From NCBI GenBank assembly GCA_031287245.1, contig JAITTD010000114.1:1-9335 (forward strand): a stretch of 9,335 nt of DNA, written 5' to 3'. Each line of letters starts with the position of its first letter. The first letter of the stretch is position 1. The DNA comes from Bacteroidales bacterium. Its GTDB lineage: Bacteria; Bacteroidota; Bacteroidia; Bacteroidales; UBA4181. The notes under the pieces were generated by a model that did no database searches, was not told the origin of the DNA, and worked only from the letters and a program-made list of their open reading frames with translations. This document shows, one piece after another, positions 1-6,130 of this stretch. Made by a program: the position numbers and the translations under genes.

Positions 1-791
1 AGGCTCTGCACACAATAACCGATACATTCTGCACCTTGAAATTCGATGGTCATCGGATAGCCTGAAAGAGGGTCGCCAAACTGAAATTTGCCATTCCACG
101 ATTCTTTTTTTATCATCCATCTGTTAATGGATTCATCGGGCATTCCAAACAGTGTTATCGTGGCGATGCCTCCCACTACTTCGCTTTGTGGCTCGACATT
201 GTGGTCAACTTCCTGTCCAAAGTCCATTTCGAAGCTTTTCAGTTCTATTTGTTTGTTTTCATGCACCATATATGCAGTGATGGATGATGCATCGTAGGTG
301 GCATCAATGTCAGGCAGATGTTTTTTTAACGAAGCGCTCACTTCTTTCGGTGGTGCGGGCGTGTCGGTATATGTGGCAACAGGTTTTTCCCTCATCCAAT
401 GGTTAAACAGCACATAGTCGCCATGCAGGTTGATAATTTCAGATTGCAAGGTAATTTGAGTCGCCAAATATGACTGCCCCTCGTTCTCGTAGCTGATAAC
501 CATGTTCACACAGGCAGCATTTTCAAATGAGAGGCTTTCGCTTATTTGTCCGGAATCGTCTTTGAAATGAACAAACCCATTGAAATATATATTGCGTAAG
601 CCCCAGTTAAGAATTCCGATTGGTGGAATTTGCGTTATCGCCAGCGAAATGTTGCCTCCCATTAAGTCTGACCGGATTTTGCCATAATTGTCAATTTCCC
701 GCATAAAGGAGTAACTGCACATATCCACTTCTATTTCGGTGCCTTTACCTTTGATACTGCCGATTTCTAAAAACACTTTTTTACTTTTCAT
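1..791 (-). CDS. Tandem TssD/Hcp-like type VI secretion tube protein (5' part; continues beyond window)
   Basis: An uninterrupted minus-strand frame of 263 codons starts at the ATG at 791-789 and leaves the window at base 1 without a stop. Domain A (about residues 19-122) reads EIEVDMCSYSFMREID, then SDLMGGNISL, a Trp near 63, NGFVHFKDDSG and LSFENAACVNM. Domain B (about 169-263) repeats the plan: QIELKSFEMDFGQEVD, SEVVGGIATI, INRWM, NGKFQFGD, SGYPMTIEFQGAECIGY. A Pro-rich linker (TDTPAPPKE, about 141-149) separates them. The pattern of a basic or polar strand, acidic D, S...GG, W, then a final strand with A-x-C resembles the Bacteroidota TssD family, whose rings form the T6SS tube. Known TssD proteins are usually one domain of about 130 residues, so this is a double-domain version. 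There is no signal peptide, as expected for a tube protein. The domain call is from memory of the family and is moderately sure; what follows domain B is not visible. Confidence 0.62.
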   Translation of the reverse strand, partial: MKSKKVFLEIGSIKGKGTEIEVDMCSYSFMREIDNYGKIRSDLMGGNISLAITQIPPIGILNWGLRNIYFNGFVHFKDDSGQISESLSFENAACVNMVISYENEGQSYLATQITLQSEIINLHGDYVLFNHWMREKPVATYTDTPAPPKEVSASLKKHLPDIDATYDASSITAYMVHENKQIELKSFEMDFGQEVDHNVEPQSEVVGGIATITLFGMPDESINRWMIKKESWNGKFQFGDPLSGYPMTIEFQGAECIGYCVQS

Positions 792-819
792 ACTGTGAAA
801 TATTTTGTTTTTGATGGTG

Positions 820-827
820 CAAATATA
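820..827 (-). promoter_or_regulatory. Candidate -7 box of the TssD-like gene
   Basis: Read on the minus strand this is TATATTTG, an exact match to the Bacteroidota -7 consensus TAnnTTTG. It lies 28 bases before the ATG at 791, leaving a short leader. No clean TTTG -33 element sits at the usual 18-21 bp spacing; the nearest TTG is about 23 bp away. The box is therefore plausible but only half supported. Confidence 0.4.
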
Positions 828-867
828 CACAAAAGGAATTATTTTTCATTCAATTGATAAATTTTTA

Positions 868-897
868 GTTGAATATGCAAAATATAGAATATCTTTG
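868..897 (+). promoter_or_regulatory. Candidate glyA promoter (Bacteroidota type)
   Basis: GTTG at 868-871 is followed after 18 bp by TATCTTTG at 890-897, which matches the TAnnTTTG -7 box used by the Bacteroidota primary sigma factor. Transcription would begin a few bases downstream and leave a leader of only about 15 bases before the glyA ATG at 919. The same TATCTTTGTC string occurs in front of tetR at 2503-2512. Its position inside the apparent upstream extension of the glyA frame argues that translation starts at 919. Confidence 0.6.
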
Positions 898-918
898 TCC
901 TTCAAAAAATCGTGCAAA

Positions 919-2199
919 ATGAATAGAGATACGCAGATTTTCAGTTTGATAGACGAAGAACGCAAACGTCAGCAGTCGGGCATTGAGTTGATTGCTTCCG
1001 AAAATTTTGTCAGCGAGCAAGTGATGCAGGCAATGGGCACTTGTCTAACCAACAAGTATGCAGAGGGTTATCCCGGTCATCGTTATTATGGCGGCTGTCA
1101 GGTGATTGACCAAGTGGAACAAGCCGCTATCGACCGTGCCAAAGAACTTTTCGGCGTGGCGTATGTGAACGTGCAGCCCCATTCGGGCGCACAAGCCAAT
1201 GCGGCTGTGCTGCTTACCTGTCTCAAACCGGGCGACACCTTCATGGGCTTCGACCTTTCGCACGGCGGACACCTTTCGCACGGATCGCCCGTCAATTCAT
1301 CGGGTTTGCTTTATCGTCCCGTGTCCTACAAGGTGAATGAAGCGACAGGACTCGTGGATTACGAGCAAATGGAAGCCACTGCGTTGAAAGAAAAGCCGAA
1401 GGTCATCATTGCAGGCGCCTCCGCCTATTCCCGCGACTGGGATTATGCCCGCATGCGTGCTATTGCTGATAAGATTGGCGCTTTACTGATGGCAGATATT
1501 GCACATCCTGCGGGTTTGATAGCCAAAGGACTGCTCAACAGACCGTTTCCACATTGTCATATCGTCACCACTACTACTCACAAGACCTTACGCGGTCCGC
1601 GCGGTGGACTTATTATGATTGGAAAGGATTTTGCCAATACTTGGGGGCTGACTACTCCGAAAGGCGAGGTGAAAATGATGTCGCAACTGCTGGATTCGGC
1701 AGTTTTTCCGGGTACACAAGGCGGTCCGCTCGAACACGTGATTGCCGCCAAAGCCGTTGCCTTCGGCGAAGCGCTCACAAACAGTTACCGCGATTATGTG
1801 GTTCAGGTGAAGAAAAACGCCGCAGTGATGGCACAGGCAATGATAGACAAGGGCTACAAAGTGATTTCGGGCGGCACCGACAACCACAGTATGCTGATAG
1901 ACCTGCGCCAGCGTTTCCCCGAACTGACCGGAAAAATGGCTGAAAATGCCTTGGTAAAAGCGGATATCACCACCAACAAGAACATGGTGCCGTTTGACTC
2001 GCGCTCGCCGTTCCAAACGTCGGGTATCCGTTTGGGTACGCCCGCCATCACTACGCGCGGCGCCAAAGAACCGCTCATGTATGAAATCGTGGAAATGATA
2101 GACACCGTGCTGTCCAACCCCGAAAACGAAGCATCCATCCGCAATGTAAAGGAAAAAGTCAACCGGCTGATGAAGGATTATCCGCTGTTTGCGTATTAA
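919..2199 (+). CDS. glyA: Serine hydroxymethyltransferase
   Basis: This is a cytoplasmic PLP enzyme that interconverts serine plus tetrahydrofolate with glycine plus 5,10-methylene-tetrahydrofolate, the main source of one-carbon units. The protein has 426 residues, usual for the bacterial family. Family blocks visible in order are IASENFVS near the N-terminus, YAEGYPGHRYYGG, VQPHSGAQAN, DLSHGGHLSHG, the cofactor Asp/His block MADIAHPAGLIAKG, TTTTHKTLRGPRGG with the Schiff-base lysine at about residue 222, FPGTQGGPLEH, and TSGIRLGTPAITTRG with the carboxylate-binding Arg. All expected active-site residues that I can place are present. The frame is open upstream to 805, but that stretch contains the promoter and lacks family sequence, so ATG 919 (MNRDTQIFSLIDEE) is chosen. 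It is divergent from the TssD-like gene and looks monocistronic, with a 333-bp gap before tetR. Nothing odd is seen in it. Confidence 0.97.
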   Translation: MNRDTQIFSLIDEERKRQQSGIELIASENFVSEQVMQAMGTCLTNKYAEGYPGHRYYGGCQVIDQVEQAAIDRAKELFGVAYVNVQPHSGAQANAAVLLTCLKPGDTFMGFDLSHGGHLSHGSPVNSSGLLYRPVSYKVNEATGLVDYEQMEATALKEKPKVIIAGASAYSRDWDYARMRAIADKIGALLMADIAHPAGLIAKGLLNRPFPHCHIVTTTTHKTLRGPRGGLIMIGKDFANTWGLTTPKGEVKMMSQLLDSAVFPGTQGGPLEHVIAAKAVAFGEALTNSYRDYVVQVKKNAAVMAQAMIDKGYKVISGGTDNHSMLIDLRQRFPELTGKMAENALVKADITTNKNMVPFDSRSPFQTSGIRLGTPAITTRGAKEPLMYEIVEMIDTVLSNPENEASIRNVKEKVNRLMKDYPLFAY

Positions 2200-2532
2200 A
2201 GACGTAACTTGCAGAAGAAAAACAGGCAAGTGTGAACTCTTTGCTTGACTCTTTTCACCCTTTCACCCCCTTCCTACTCCTTTTTGTCGTTTATTTTGCC
2301 GTGTTCATCGATTTTTGCTTTCCGTTTGTTGGGGCAAAAAATACTTTTGTGCAAAATTTTTATCTCAATGGATGGAGAAATGTTAATTCAGGCACGTAAT
2401 TTGCTGGCGAAAGGTAAACACCCTTCGACAGGGCGGTATGCTCTGTTGAATGGAAAAAATACAAAACTCGGAAAACTTTTTTTGTTTTTCAATTTTTCTA
2501 CCTATCTTTGTCGCGGATTTTTAATAGAAAAA
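2200..2532 (+). other. Non-coding gap between glyA and tetR
   Basis: No gene is convincing in these 333 bp. Just after glyA, ACTTGC (2207-2212) and GCAAGT (2226-2231) can pair around a 13-nt loop, but no T run follows, so this is at best a weak terminator. A C/T-rich stretch follows (about 2250-2285). TACTTTTG at 2342-2349 matches the -7 consensus, without a well-spaced -33 box. Bases 2426-2448 can fold as a 9-bp RNA hairpin with two G-U pairs and a 5-nt loop. The tetR promoter lies at the right end. The tetR frame is open through much of the gap, including an ATG at 2368, but the residues there do not resemble a TetR N-terminus. Confidence 0.6.
2481..2510 (+). promoter_or_regulatory. Promoter of the tetR-efflux operon
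   Basis: TTTG at 2481-2484, an 18-bp spacer and TATCTTTG at 2503-2510 form a good Bacteroidota promoter, the best in the window. The leader before ATG 2533 would be about 15 bases. An imperfect A/T-rich inverted repeat (GAAAAC at 2471-2476, GTTTTTC at 2484-2490) overlaps the -33 box and could be an operator for the TetR protein, but such low-complexity symmetry is weak evidence. No comparable promoter was found in front of tolC, so this one probably drives the whole operon. Confidence 0.65.
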
Positions 2533-3165
2533 ATGACTAAAGAACGTATTATAGCAACGGCAAAGGAATTGTTCCAGCAAGTGGGGTTGAAAAACGCCAC
2601 GATGGATGATATTGCCAAGCAGGCAGGCATATCCAAACGCACCATCTACGAAAATTTTAAGGACAAGGAAGAAATTTTGGTGGCTTGCATTGAAAACCAT
2701 GTTGCTGAAAACAAATGTTTTGCCAAAGGTGTTTTTGAAAAATCCGACAATGTACTGGAAGCGGTCCTGGTTTTGGTCAAACAGGGAAGCGAACTTGCAC
2801 AAGCCCATAAATTTATCCTCATGGAAGAAATCAAGAGATATTATCCTGCGGTGCACAAAAATTTAGTGGTCGGTTATGGCGATGAGAAGATCAAAGGGAT
2901 GACGGACTTCATAAAAAAGGGGATGAATGAAGGTGTTTTCCGTAAAGACATGAATCCGGAAATCGTTGCGGTCATTTTGCACAGGCAGCAAGAAAGCATT
3001 AGCCTGAACAACCGGAATCTGGAAACATTCTCGTTTCTTGAAATTTTTGAAAATATGGTTGTTTTTTATTTGCGGGGACTTTGTACGCCAAAAGGTTTGA
3101 CCATTCTGGAAAAGACTTTGGCAAAGGGGCGACTCGTTTATCACCGTAATACAGTAAATATATAA
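2533..3165 (+). CDS. TetR/AcrR-family transcriptional regulator of the efflux operon
   Basis: A 210-residue protein, normal for TetR regulators. Residues 1-50 form the typical DNA-binding domain: MTKERIIATAKELFQQVG, then the helix-turn-helix ATMDDIAKQAGISKRTIYENFKDKEEIL. The remainder is helical and variable, as expected for the ligand-binding and dimerisation domain (roughly 55-205). The start ATG 2533 places the TetR fold right at the N-terminus and lies just after the promoter; the longer open frame from 2245 adds about 96 residues with no TetR features. It ends 10 bases before tolC, so it is almost certainly co-transcribed with it. By analogy with AcrR-type systems it probably represses its own operon and is released by a pump substrate or related compound; that is inference, and the ligand is unknown. 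Confidence 0.92.
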   Translation: MTKERIIATAKELFQQVGLKNATMDDIAKQAGISKRTIYENFKDKEEILVACIENHVAENKCFAKGVFEKSDNVLEAVLVLVKQGSELAQAHKFILMEEIKRYYPAVHKNLVVGYGDEKIKGMTDFIKKGMNEGVFRKDMNPEIVAVILHRQQESISLNNRNLETFSFLEIFENMVVFYLRGLCTPKGLTILEKTLAKGRLVYHRNTVNI

Positions 3166-3175
3166 TATAGTATCA

Positions 3176-4480
3176 ATGAAAATCAGATTTAAGCAAATGA
3201 TCTTCTGCCTGATTGGGGTGAGCGCATGGATAGCCGCTCCGGCACAAACGCCGCAGGAGAAACAGACGAGCCTGCAACTTACCTTGAAGGAAGCGCAGGA
3301 ACACGCCTCTGTGAATAACAAAACTATCTGGAACGCAGGATTGGCGGTGTCCGAATCGCAAAAGAAAGTTTGGGAAACCATCTCTGCCGGATTGCCGCAA
3401 ATAAACGCCACGCTGGACTATCAGAACATGATGGGATTTAGCGCCAGTTTCGGAGGTTTCGACATTTCGATGGAACCAACCAGCACGTTTCAGACACAGG
3501 TAACGCAGTTGCTCTTTAGCGGCAGTTACTGGGTAGGCGTTAAAATGGCAAAAATTGGCGAAGAACTGTCGAAAACCATGCAGCAGCAAAGCGAACTGGA
3601 AATCAAACAGCAGGTTCGCTCGGCATATCTGGGCGTATTGGTGGCGCAGGAAAACAAGACGATTCTCGAAAAAAGCCTCGCCGACATCGAAACGCTTGCC
3701 AAAAACACTGCCGACATGGTGAAAGTGGGCGTAGCCGAACAAACCGATGCCGACCAACTGACAGTGCAAGTGGCTTCGGTGATGAACAACATCAAAATGG
3801 TGGAACGCGCTATCGAATTGGCATATAATCTCTTGCGATTTCATCTGGGAGTGGAGATGAGTACCGAAATCCTTCTGAAAGAAGGACTGAACGACCTGAT
3901 GAACGAAACCTCCGCACAAACTACGCTGGTAACGGCTTTCGACCTTGACAACAATTACAGCATACTGTTACTTGACAAGCAGATGGAACTCGCCGACAAG
4001 CAGATCAAACTGGAACAGGCAGCCATTTTGCCCACCGTAACTGCGGTTTACAATTACACCTACAAGTTGAAAGCGTCTTCTTTCGACATGACGCCGCCTA
4101 ATGTCATTGTATTGCAAGCCAATATCCCGATTTTTGCCGCAGGAAAACGCTATTCGAAGATTCAGCAGGCTAAAATAGGACGGGAAACGGTGCAAAATAA
4201 CAAAGACTTGCTAAGCGAACAGTTGCTATTGCAGGAAAAACAGTTGCGCTTCAACCTGAAAAATGCCATCGAAACGTTTACGCTTCAAAAAGAAGCGCTC
4301 GAAGTGTCGCAAAGGGTGCTGGAAAGCATCACACGCAAATACAGGCAGGGAGTAGCATCAAGCCTCGACGTGACCACCGCCAATACCAGCCTTTTGCAGG
4401 CGCAAAGCAATTACATCTCGGCGATGAACAGCGTGATTACCGCCCAAACTGACCTTGAAAAATTGTTGAATACTTTGTGA
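3176..4480 (+). CDS. TolC-family outer membrane efflux protein
   Basis: A 434-residue outer membrane channel of the OEP family. Residues 1-23 make a signal peptide: basic start (MKIRFKQ), hydrophobic core, and a probable signal peptidase I site APA|QT at 23/24. The mature part is rich in long amphipathic helices with Ala, Gln, Glu and Leu and shows the internal twofold repeat of TolC proteins. Its first half includes LTLKEAQEHASVNNKTIWNA and RSAYLGVLVAQENKTILEKS; its second half includes DKQMELADKQIKLEQAAILP and a closing helix pair near LDVTTANTSLLQAQSNYISA. Three copies would form the outer membrane barrel and periplasmic tunnel that meets the adaptor and pump. It starts 10 bases after tetR and is followed by a repeat-filled gap before the adaptor gene. 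The length is on the short side of, but within, the family range. Confidence 0.93.
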   Translation: MKIRFKQMIFCLIGVSAWIAAPAQTPQEKQTSLQLTLKEAQEHASVNNKTIWNAGLAVSESQKKVWETISAGLPQINATLDYQNMMGFSASFGGFDISMEPTSTFQTQVTQLLFSGSYWVGVKMAKIGEELSKTMQQQSELEIKQQVRSAYLGVLVAQENKTILEKSLADIETLAKNTADMVKVGVAEQTDADQLTVQVASVMNNIKMVERAIELAYNLLRFHLGVEMSTEILLKEGLNDLMNETSAQTTLVTAFDLDNNYSILLLDKQMELADKQIKLEQAAILPTVTAVYNYTYKLKASSFDMTPPNVIVLQANIPIFAAGKRYSKIQQAKIGRETVQNNKDLLSEQLLLQEKQLRFNLKNAIETFTLQKEALEVSQRVLESITRKYRQGVASSLDVTTANTSLLQAQSNYISAMNSVITAQTDLEKLLNTL

Positions 4481-4483
4481 GGC

Positions 4484-4610
4484 AATAGTTATAGATTGTT
4501 ATAAATAGTTACAAATAGTTATAAATTGTTACAAATAGTTATAAATAGTTATAGATTGTTACAAATAGTTATAAATTGTTATAGATTGTTATAAATTGTT
4601 ATAGATTGTA
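4484..4610 (+). repeat. Array of twelve 10-bp repeats between tolC and the adaptor gene
   Basis: Starting 3 bases after the tolC stop there is a partial unit and then twelve units of exactly 10 bp (4491-4610) with consensus A-Y-A-R-A-T-W-G-T-T. Only positions 2 (T/C), 4 (A/G) and 7 (A/T) vary, apart from the last base of unit 12. Just four of eight combinations occur: ATAGATTGTT (units 1, 7, 10, 12), ATAAATAGTT (2, 6), ACAAATAGTT (3, 5, 8) and ATAAATTGTT (4, 9, 11). There are no insertions or deletions between units. The array ends 22 bases before the adaptor ATG, so it fills most of the gap. It contains stop codons in all frames and is not translated. Function is unknown; length polymorphism, DNA bending or an unstructured mRNA leader are possible. 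Confidence 0.95.
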
Positions 4611-4632
4611 GTTTAAAATAAAATCAAAAATA

Positions 4633-5661
4633 ATGAAAGTGAAATCATTGATTGTCATCGTGATGGTGGCTGTTTTCCTGTCGGCTTGCGGCGGGAACAA
4701 GGAACAAAAGACGGACGCAGCAGCCGAAGAGACTGCCAAAGTGTTGGTGAAACTGGAAAAAGTGACCGAACAACCGGTGGAACAGTTGATAGAACTGACC
4801 GGCACGGTGGATGCCTACAAAAGTAACGACATCGCGCCAACCATTCCGGGACGTATCGACCAGATATTGGTAGAAGTGGGCGACCGTGTGCGCAAGGGAC
4901 AAACCTTGGTGGTGATGGACAAAACGAACTTAATACAAGCCAAAATACAGTTGCTGAACGCCGAAAAGGAATTGGCGAGAGTGGACACCTTGCACAGGCA
5001 GGGAAGCGCTACCCAGCAGGCTTTCGACCAGCTGACCACACAAGTGGATGTGGCCCGCGAAGCATTGCGCAACCTCGAAGAAAACACCACCTTGCTGTCG
5101 CCTATTGACGGAGTGGTGACAGCGCGTAATTTTGATGCAAAGAACATCTATCCGGGTGCGCCTGCAATACTGAATGTACAGCAAATTTCACCAGTTAAGG
5201 TGCTGATTAACATTTCCGAAGCCTATTTTCCGAGAGTGAAAACCGGCATGGAAGTCAAAATCAAACTGGACGTTTATCCTGAAAAACTGTTTGACGGAAA
5301 AATAACGATTATTCACCCGACTATCAACCAGACGACACGTACTTTCGTAGCCGAAGTGAGCATCGCTAACAGCGATTTTGCACTTCGCCCGGGAATGTTC
5401 GCCCGCGTAACGTTGAACTTCGGAACCATGACCCACGTGGTAGTTCCGGATTTGGCGGTCATCAAACAGATGGGCACCAACAACAAGTTTGTTTTCGTGG
5501 TGGAAAACGGCATAGCCTATCAAAAGAAAGTAGAATTAGGCACTCGCACCGGCACGTCATACGAATTGCTGTCGGGTGTGGACAATGGCGCTAACGTAGT
5601 TGTTGCCGGACAAACCAAGTTGCTGGACGGAACGCCTGTTAAATTGACAATTGACAATTGA
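4633..5661 (+). CDS. RND efflux periplasmic adaptor (membrane fusion lipoprotein)
   Basis: A 342-residue HlyD/AcrA-like adaptor that links the inner membrane pump to the TolC channel. The N-terminus is a lipoprotein signal with lipobox LSAC, giving lipidation at Cys19 and inner-membrane anchoring. Then come the first half of the lipoyl-like domain (about 60-95, NDIAPTIPGRIDQILVEVGD, RKGQTLVVMD), a short alpha-helical hairpin (about 97-155, LIQAKIQLLNAEKELARV and EALRNLEENTT), the second lipoyl half (LLSPIDGVVTARNFDAKNIYPG), a beta-barrel domain (about 185-265, RPGMFARVTLNFG) and a membrane-proximal domain (GTRTGTSYELLSGVDNGANVVVAGQ). The last five residues, LTIDN (338-342), and the TGA stop are encoded by the left inverted-repeat arm of the downstream cassette, so the native C-terminus was probably altered when that cassette arrived. 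No promoter was seen in front, so it is probably read from the tetR promoter. Confidence 0.94.
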   Translation: MKVKSLIVIVMVAVFLSACGGNKEQKTDAAAEETAKVLVKLEKVTEQPVEQLIELTGTVDAYKSNDIAPTIPGRIDQILVEVGDRVRKGQTLVVMDKTNLIQAKIQLLNAEKELARVDTLHRQGSATQQAFDQLTTQVDVAREALRNLEENTTLLSPIDGVVTARNFDAKNIYPGAPAILNVQQISPVKVLINISEAYFPRVKTGMEVKIKLDVYPEKLFDGKITIIHPTINQTTRTFVAEVSIANSDFALRPGMFARVTLNFGTMTHVVVPDLAVIKQMGTNNKFVFVVENGIAYQKKVELGTRTGTSYELLSGVDNGANVVVAGQTKLLDGTPVKLTIDN

Positions 5662-5673
5662 CAGTTGACAATG
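5641..5673 (+). repeat. Left inverted-repeat arm, four 7-bp units
   Basis: The arm holds ATTGACA three times and GTTGACA once (5643-5670), then ATG. Against the reverse complement of the right arm, 30 of 33 positions match without gaps. As RNA, one of the three differences becomes a G-U pair, leaving one internal A-C mismatch and one terminal mismatch. Because the 7-bp unit contains TGA and 7 is not a multiple of 3, successive copies put a stop in each forward frame. The adaptor gene stops in the third TGA (5659-5661). Confidence 0.93.
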
Positions 5674-5716
5674 AAAGACGAATGACAAAAATAATTGATA
5701 GTTGACAATGAAAGAC
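5656..5716 (+). repeat. Direct repeat duplicating the start region of the four-helix-bundle gene
   Basis: A 24-bp sequence at 5656-5679 recurs at 5693-5716 with one difference (C/T at its seventh base); the last 17 bp, AGTTGACAATGAAAGAC, are identical. Both copies carry ATGAAAGAC. In the first copy the ATG at 5671 opens a four-codon frame, MKDE, that stops at 5685. In the second copy the ATG at 5708 opens the full gene. The offset is 37 bp, so the two starts are in different frames. Confidence 0.9.
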
Positions 5717-6082
5717 AAGACTGATAATATCGTGATGACTAAATCGTATGCTTTTGCTATTCGTTGTGTGAAAGCGTACAAATATTTGGCGGCAGAACAA
5801 AAAGAGTTTGTGCTGTCCAAGCAAATGTTGCGTAGTGGAACTGCTATTGGCGCTTTGATTAAAGAAGCGGAACACGCACAGTCAACAGCCGATTTTATCA
5901 ATAAAATGAATATTGCTTTAAAAGAAGCAAACGAAACAGAATATTGGTTGATGTTATTGAAAGATACCGGATATATGGACGAACAAAGTTTCACATCAGT
6001 TAATGAAGATTGCAAAGAAATTGTCAGGTTGTTAATCAGTATTGTAAAAACAAGTAAAGAAAAAATAGTAAATAATAAATAA
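5708..6082 (+). CDS. Four-helix-bundle protein, 23S rRNA intervening-sequence family
   Basis: A 124-residue, cytoplasmic, all-helical protein. Family marks are the central block LSKQMLRSGTAIGALIKEAEHAQ, then DFINKMNIALKEANETEYWL and a last helix DCKEIVRLLISIVKTSKEKI. These match the S23/IVP four-helix-bundle family found in 23S rRNA intervening sequences and related in fold to Avd of diversity-generating retroelements; the molecular role is not established, though nucleic acid binding has been proposed for relatives. The start at ATG 5708 gives MKDKTDNIVMTKSYAF; ATG 5735 (MTKSYAF) is an alternative. It lies within 33-bp inverted repeats, and its TAA is followed at once by the right arm. It has no part in known RND pumps, so it is taken as a passenger. 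The gene is A/T-richer than its neighbours, which supports separate origin. It shares a reading frame with the pump gene downstream. Confidence 0.93.
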   Translation: MKDKTDNIVMTKSYAFAIRCVKAYKYLAAEQKEFVLSKQMLRSGTAIGALIKEAEHAQSTADFINKMNIALKEANETEYWLMLLKDTGYMDEQSFTSVNEDCKEIVRLLISIVKTSKEKIVNNK

Positions 6083-6115
6083 CATTGTCAATTGTCAACT
6101 GTCAATTGTCAATTC
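6083..6115 (-). repeat. Right inverted-repeat arm, four 7-bp units
   Basis: Four 7-bp units run from 6086 to 6113: TGTCAAT, TGTCAAC, TGTCAAT, TGTCAAT, in opposite orientation to the left arm. The arm starts directly after the TAA of the four-helix-bundle gene and ends 15 bases before the pump ATG at 6131. Unlike the left arm, it has no stop codon in the pump frame on the plus strand. If paired in mRNA, it would lie partly under a ribosome initiating on the pump gene. Confidence 0.93.
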
Positions 6116-6130
6116 AAAACGCAGTTTAAG

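Larger units (their letters stand above)
5641..6115 (+). mobile_element. Inverted-repeat-bounded four-helix-bundle cassette inside the efflux operon
   Basis: A 475-bp unit bounded by 33-bp inverted repeats (5641-5673 and 6083-6115) that encloses one small gene. It lies between the adaptor and pump genes, which are normally adjacent. No transposase, recombinase or reverse transcriptase is inside, and no clear target-site duplication is visible beyond a short AAA shared by both flanks. The plan, a gene for an intervening-sequence four-helix-bundle protein enclosed by a long stem, is that of 23S rRNA intervening sequences, here in a protein-coding operon. Calling it mobile is inference from the inverted repeats and the interrupted gene order; how it moves is not known. 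Confidence 0.6.

Noticed and set aside
805..918. N-terminal extension of glyA by 38 codons
   Set aside because: The stretch contains the candidate promoter at 868-897 and its residues do not match the GlyA family; ATG 919 gives the standard 426-residue protein.
1588..2229. 213-codon minus-strand frame opposite glyA
   Set aside because: It is a shadow of a conserved gene on the other strand, with His/Phe/Val-heavy residues and no family features. The 129-codon plus-strand frame at 1554-1943 is rejected for the same reason.
2207..2231. glyA terminator hairpin
   Set aside because: A 6-bp stem with a 13-nt loop and no T run after it is too weak to call as a feature of its own.
2471..2490. TetR operator at the operon promoter
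   Set aside because: The symmetry is imperfect and made of A and T runs; it is mentioned with the promoter but not claimed as an operator.
2245..2532. N-terminal extension of the TetR regulator by 96 codons
   Set aside because: The promoter at 2481-2510 lies inside it, and the TetR fold begins exactly at ATG 2533.
4484..4610. CRISPR array
   Set aside because: Units are 10 bp and contiguous, with no 25-40 bp repeats separated by unique spacers and no cas genes nearby.
5557..6015. Minus-strand frame crossing the four-helix-bundle gene and left repeat arm
   Set aside because: It runs through repeat DNA and opposite a conserved family gene; its residues mirror the 7-bp repeat (CQLSIVNCQ).
5641..6115. 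Diversity-generating retroelement, suggested by the Avd-like fold of the four-helix-bundle protein
   Set aside because: No reverse transcriptase, template repeat or variable repeat is visible; the central motif fits the intervening-sequence family.
6092..6130. TTG start for the pump 13 codons upstream
   Set aside because: The extra residues come from the repeat arm; RND pumps normally begin with a few residues before TM1, as with ATG 6131.
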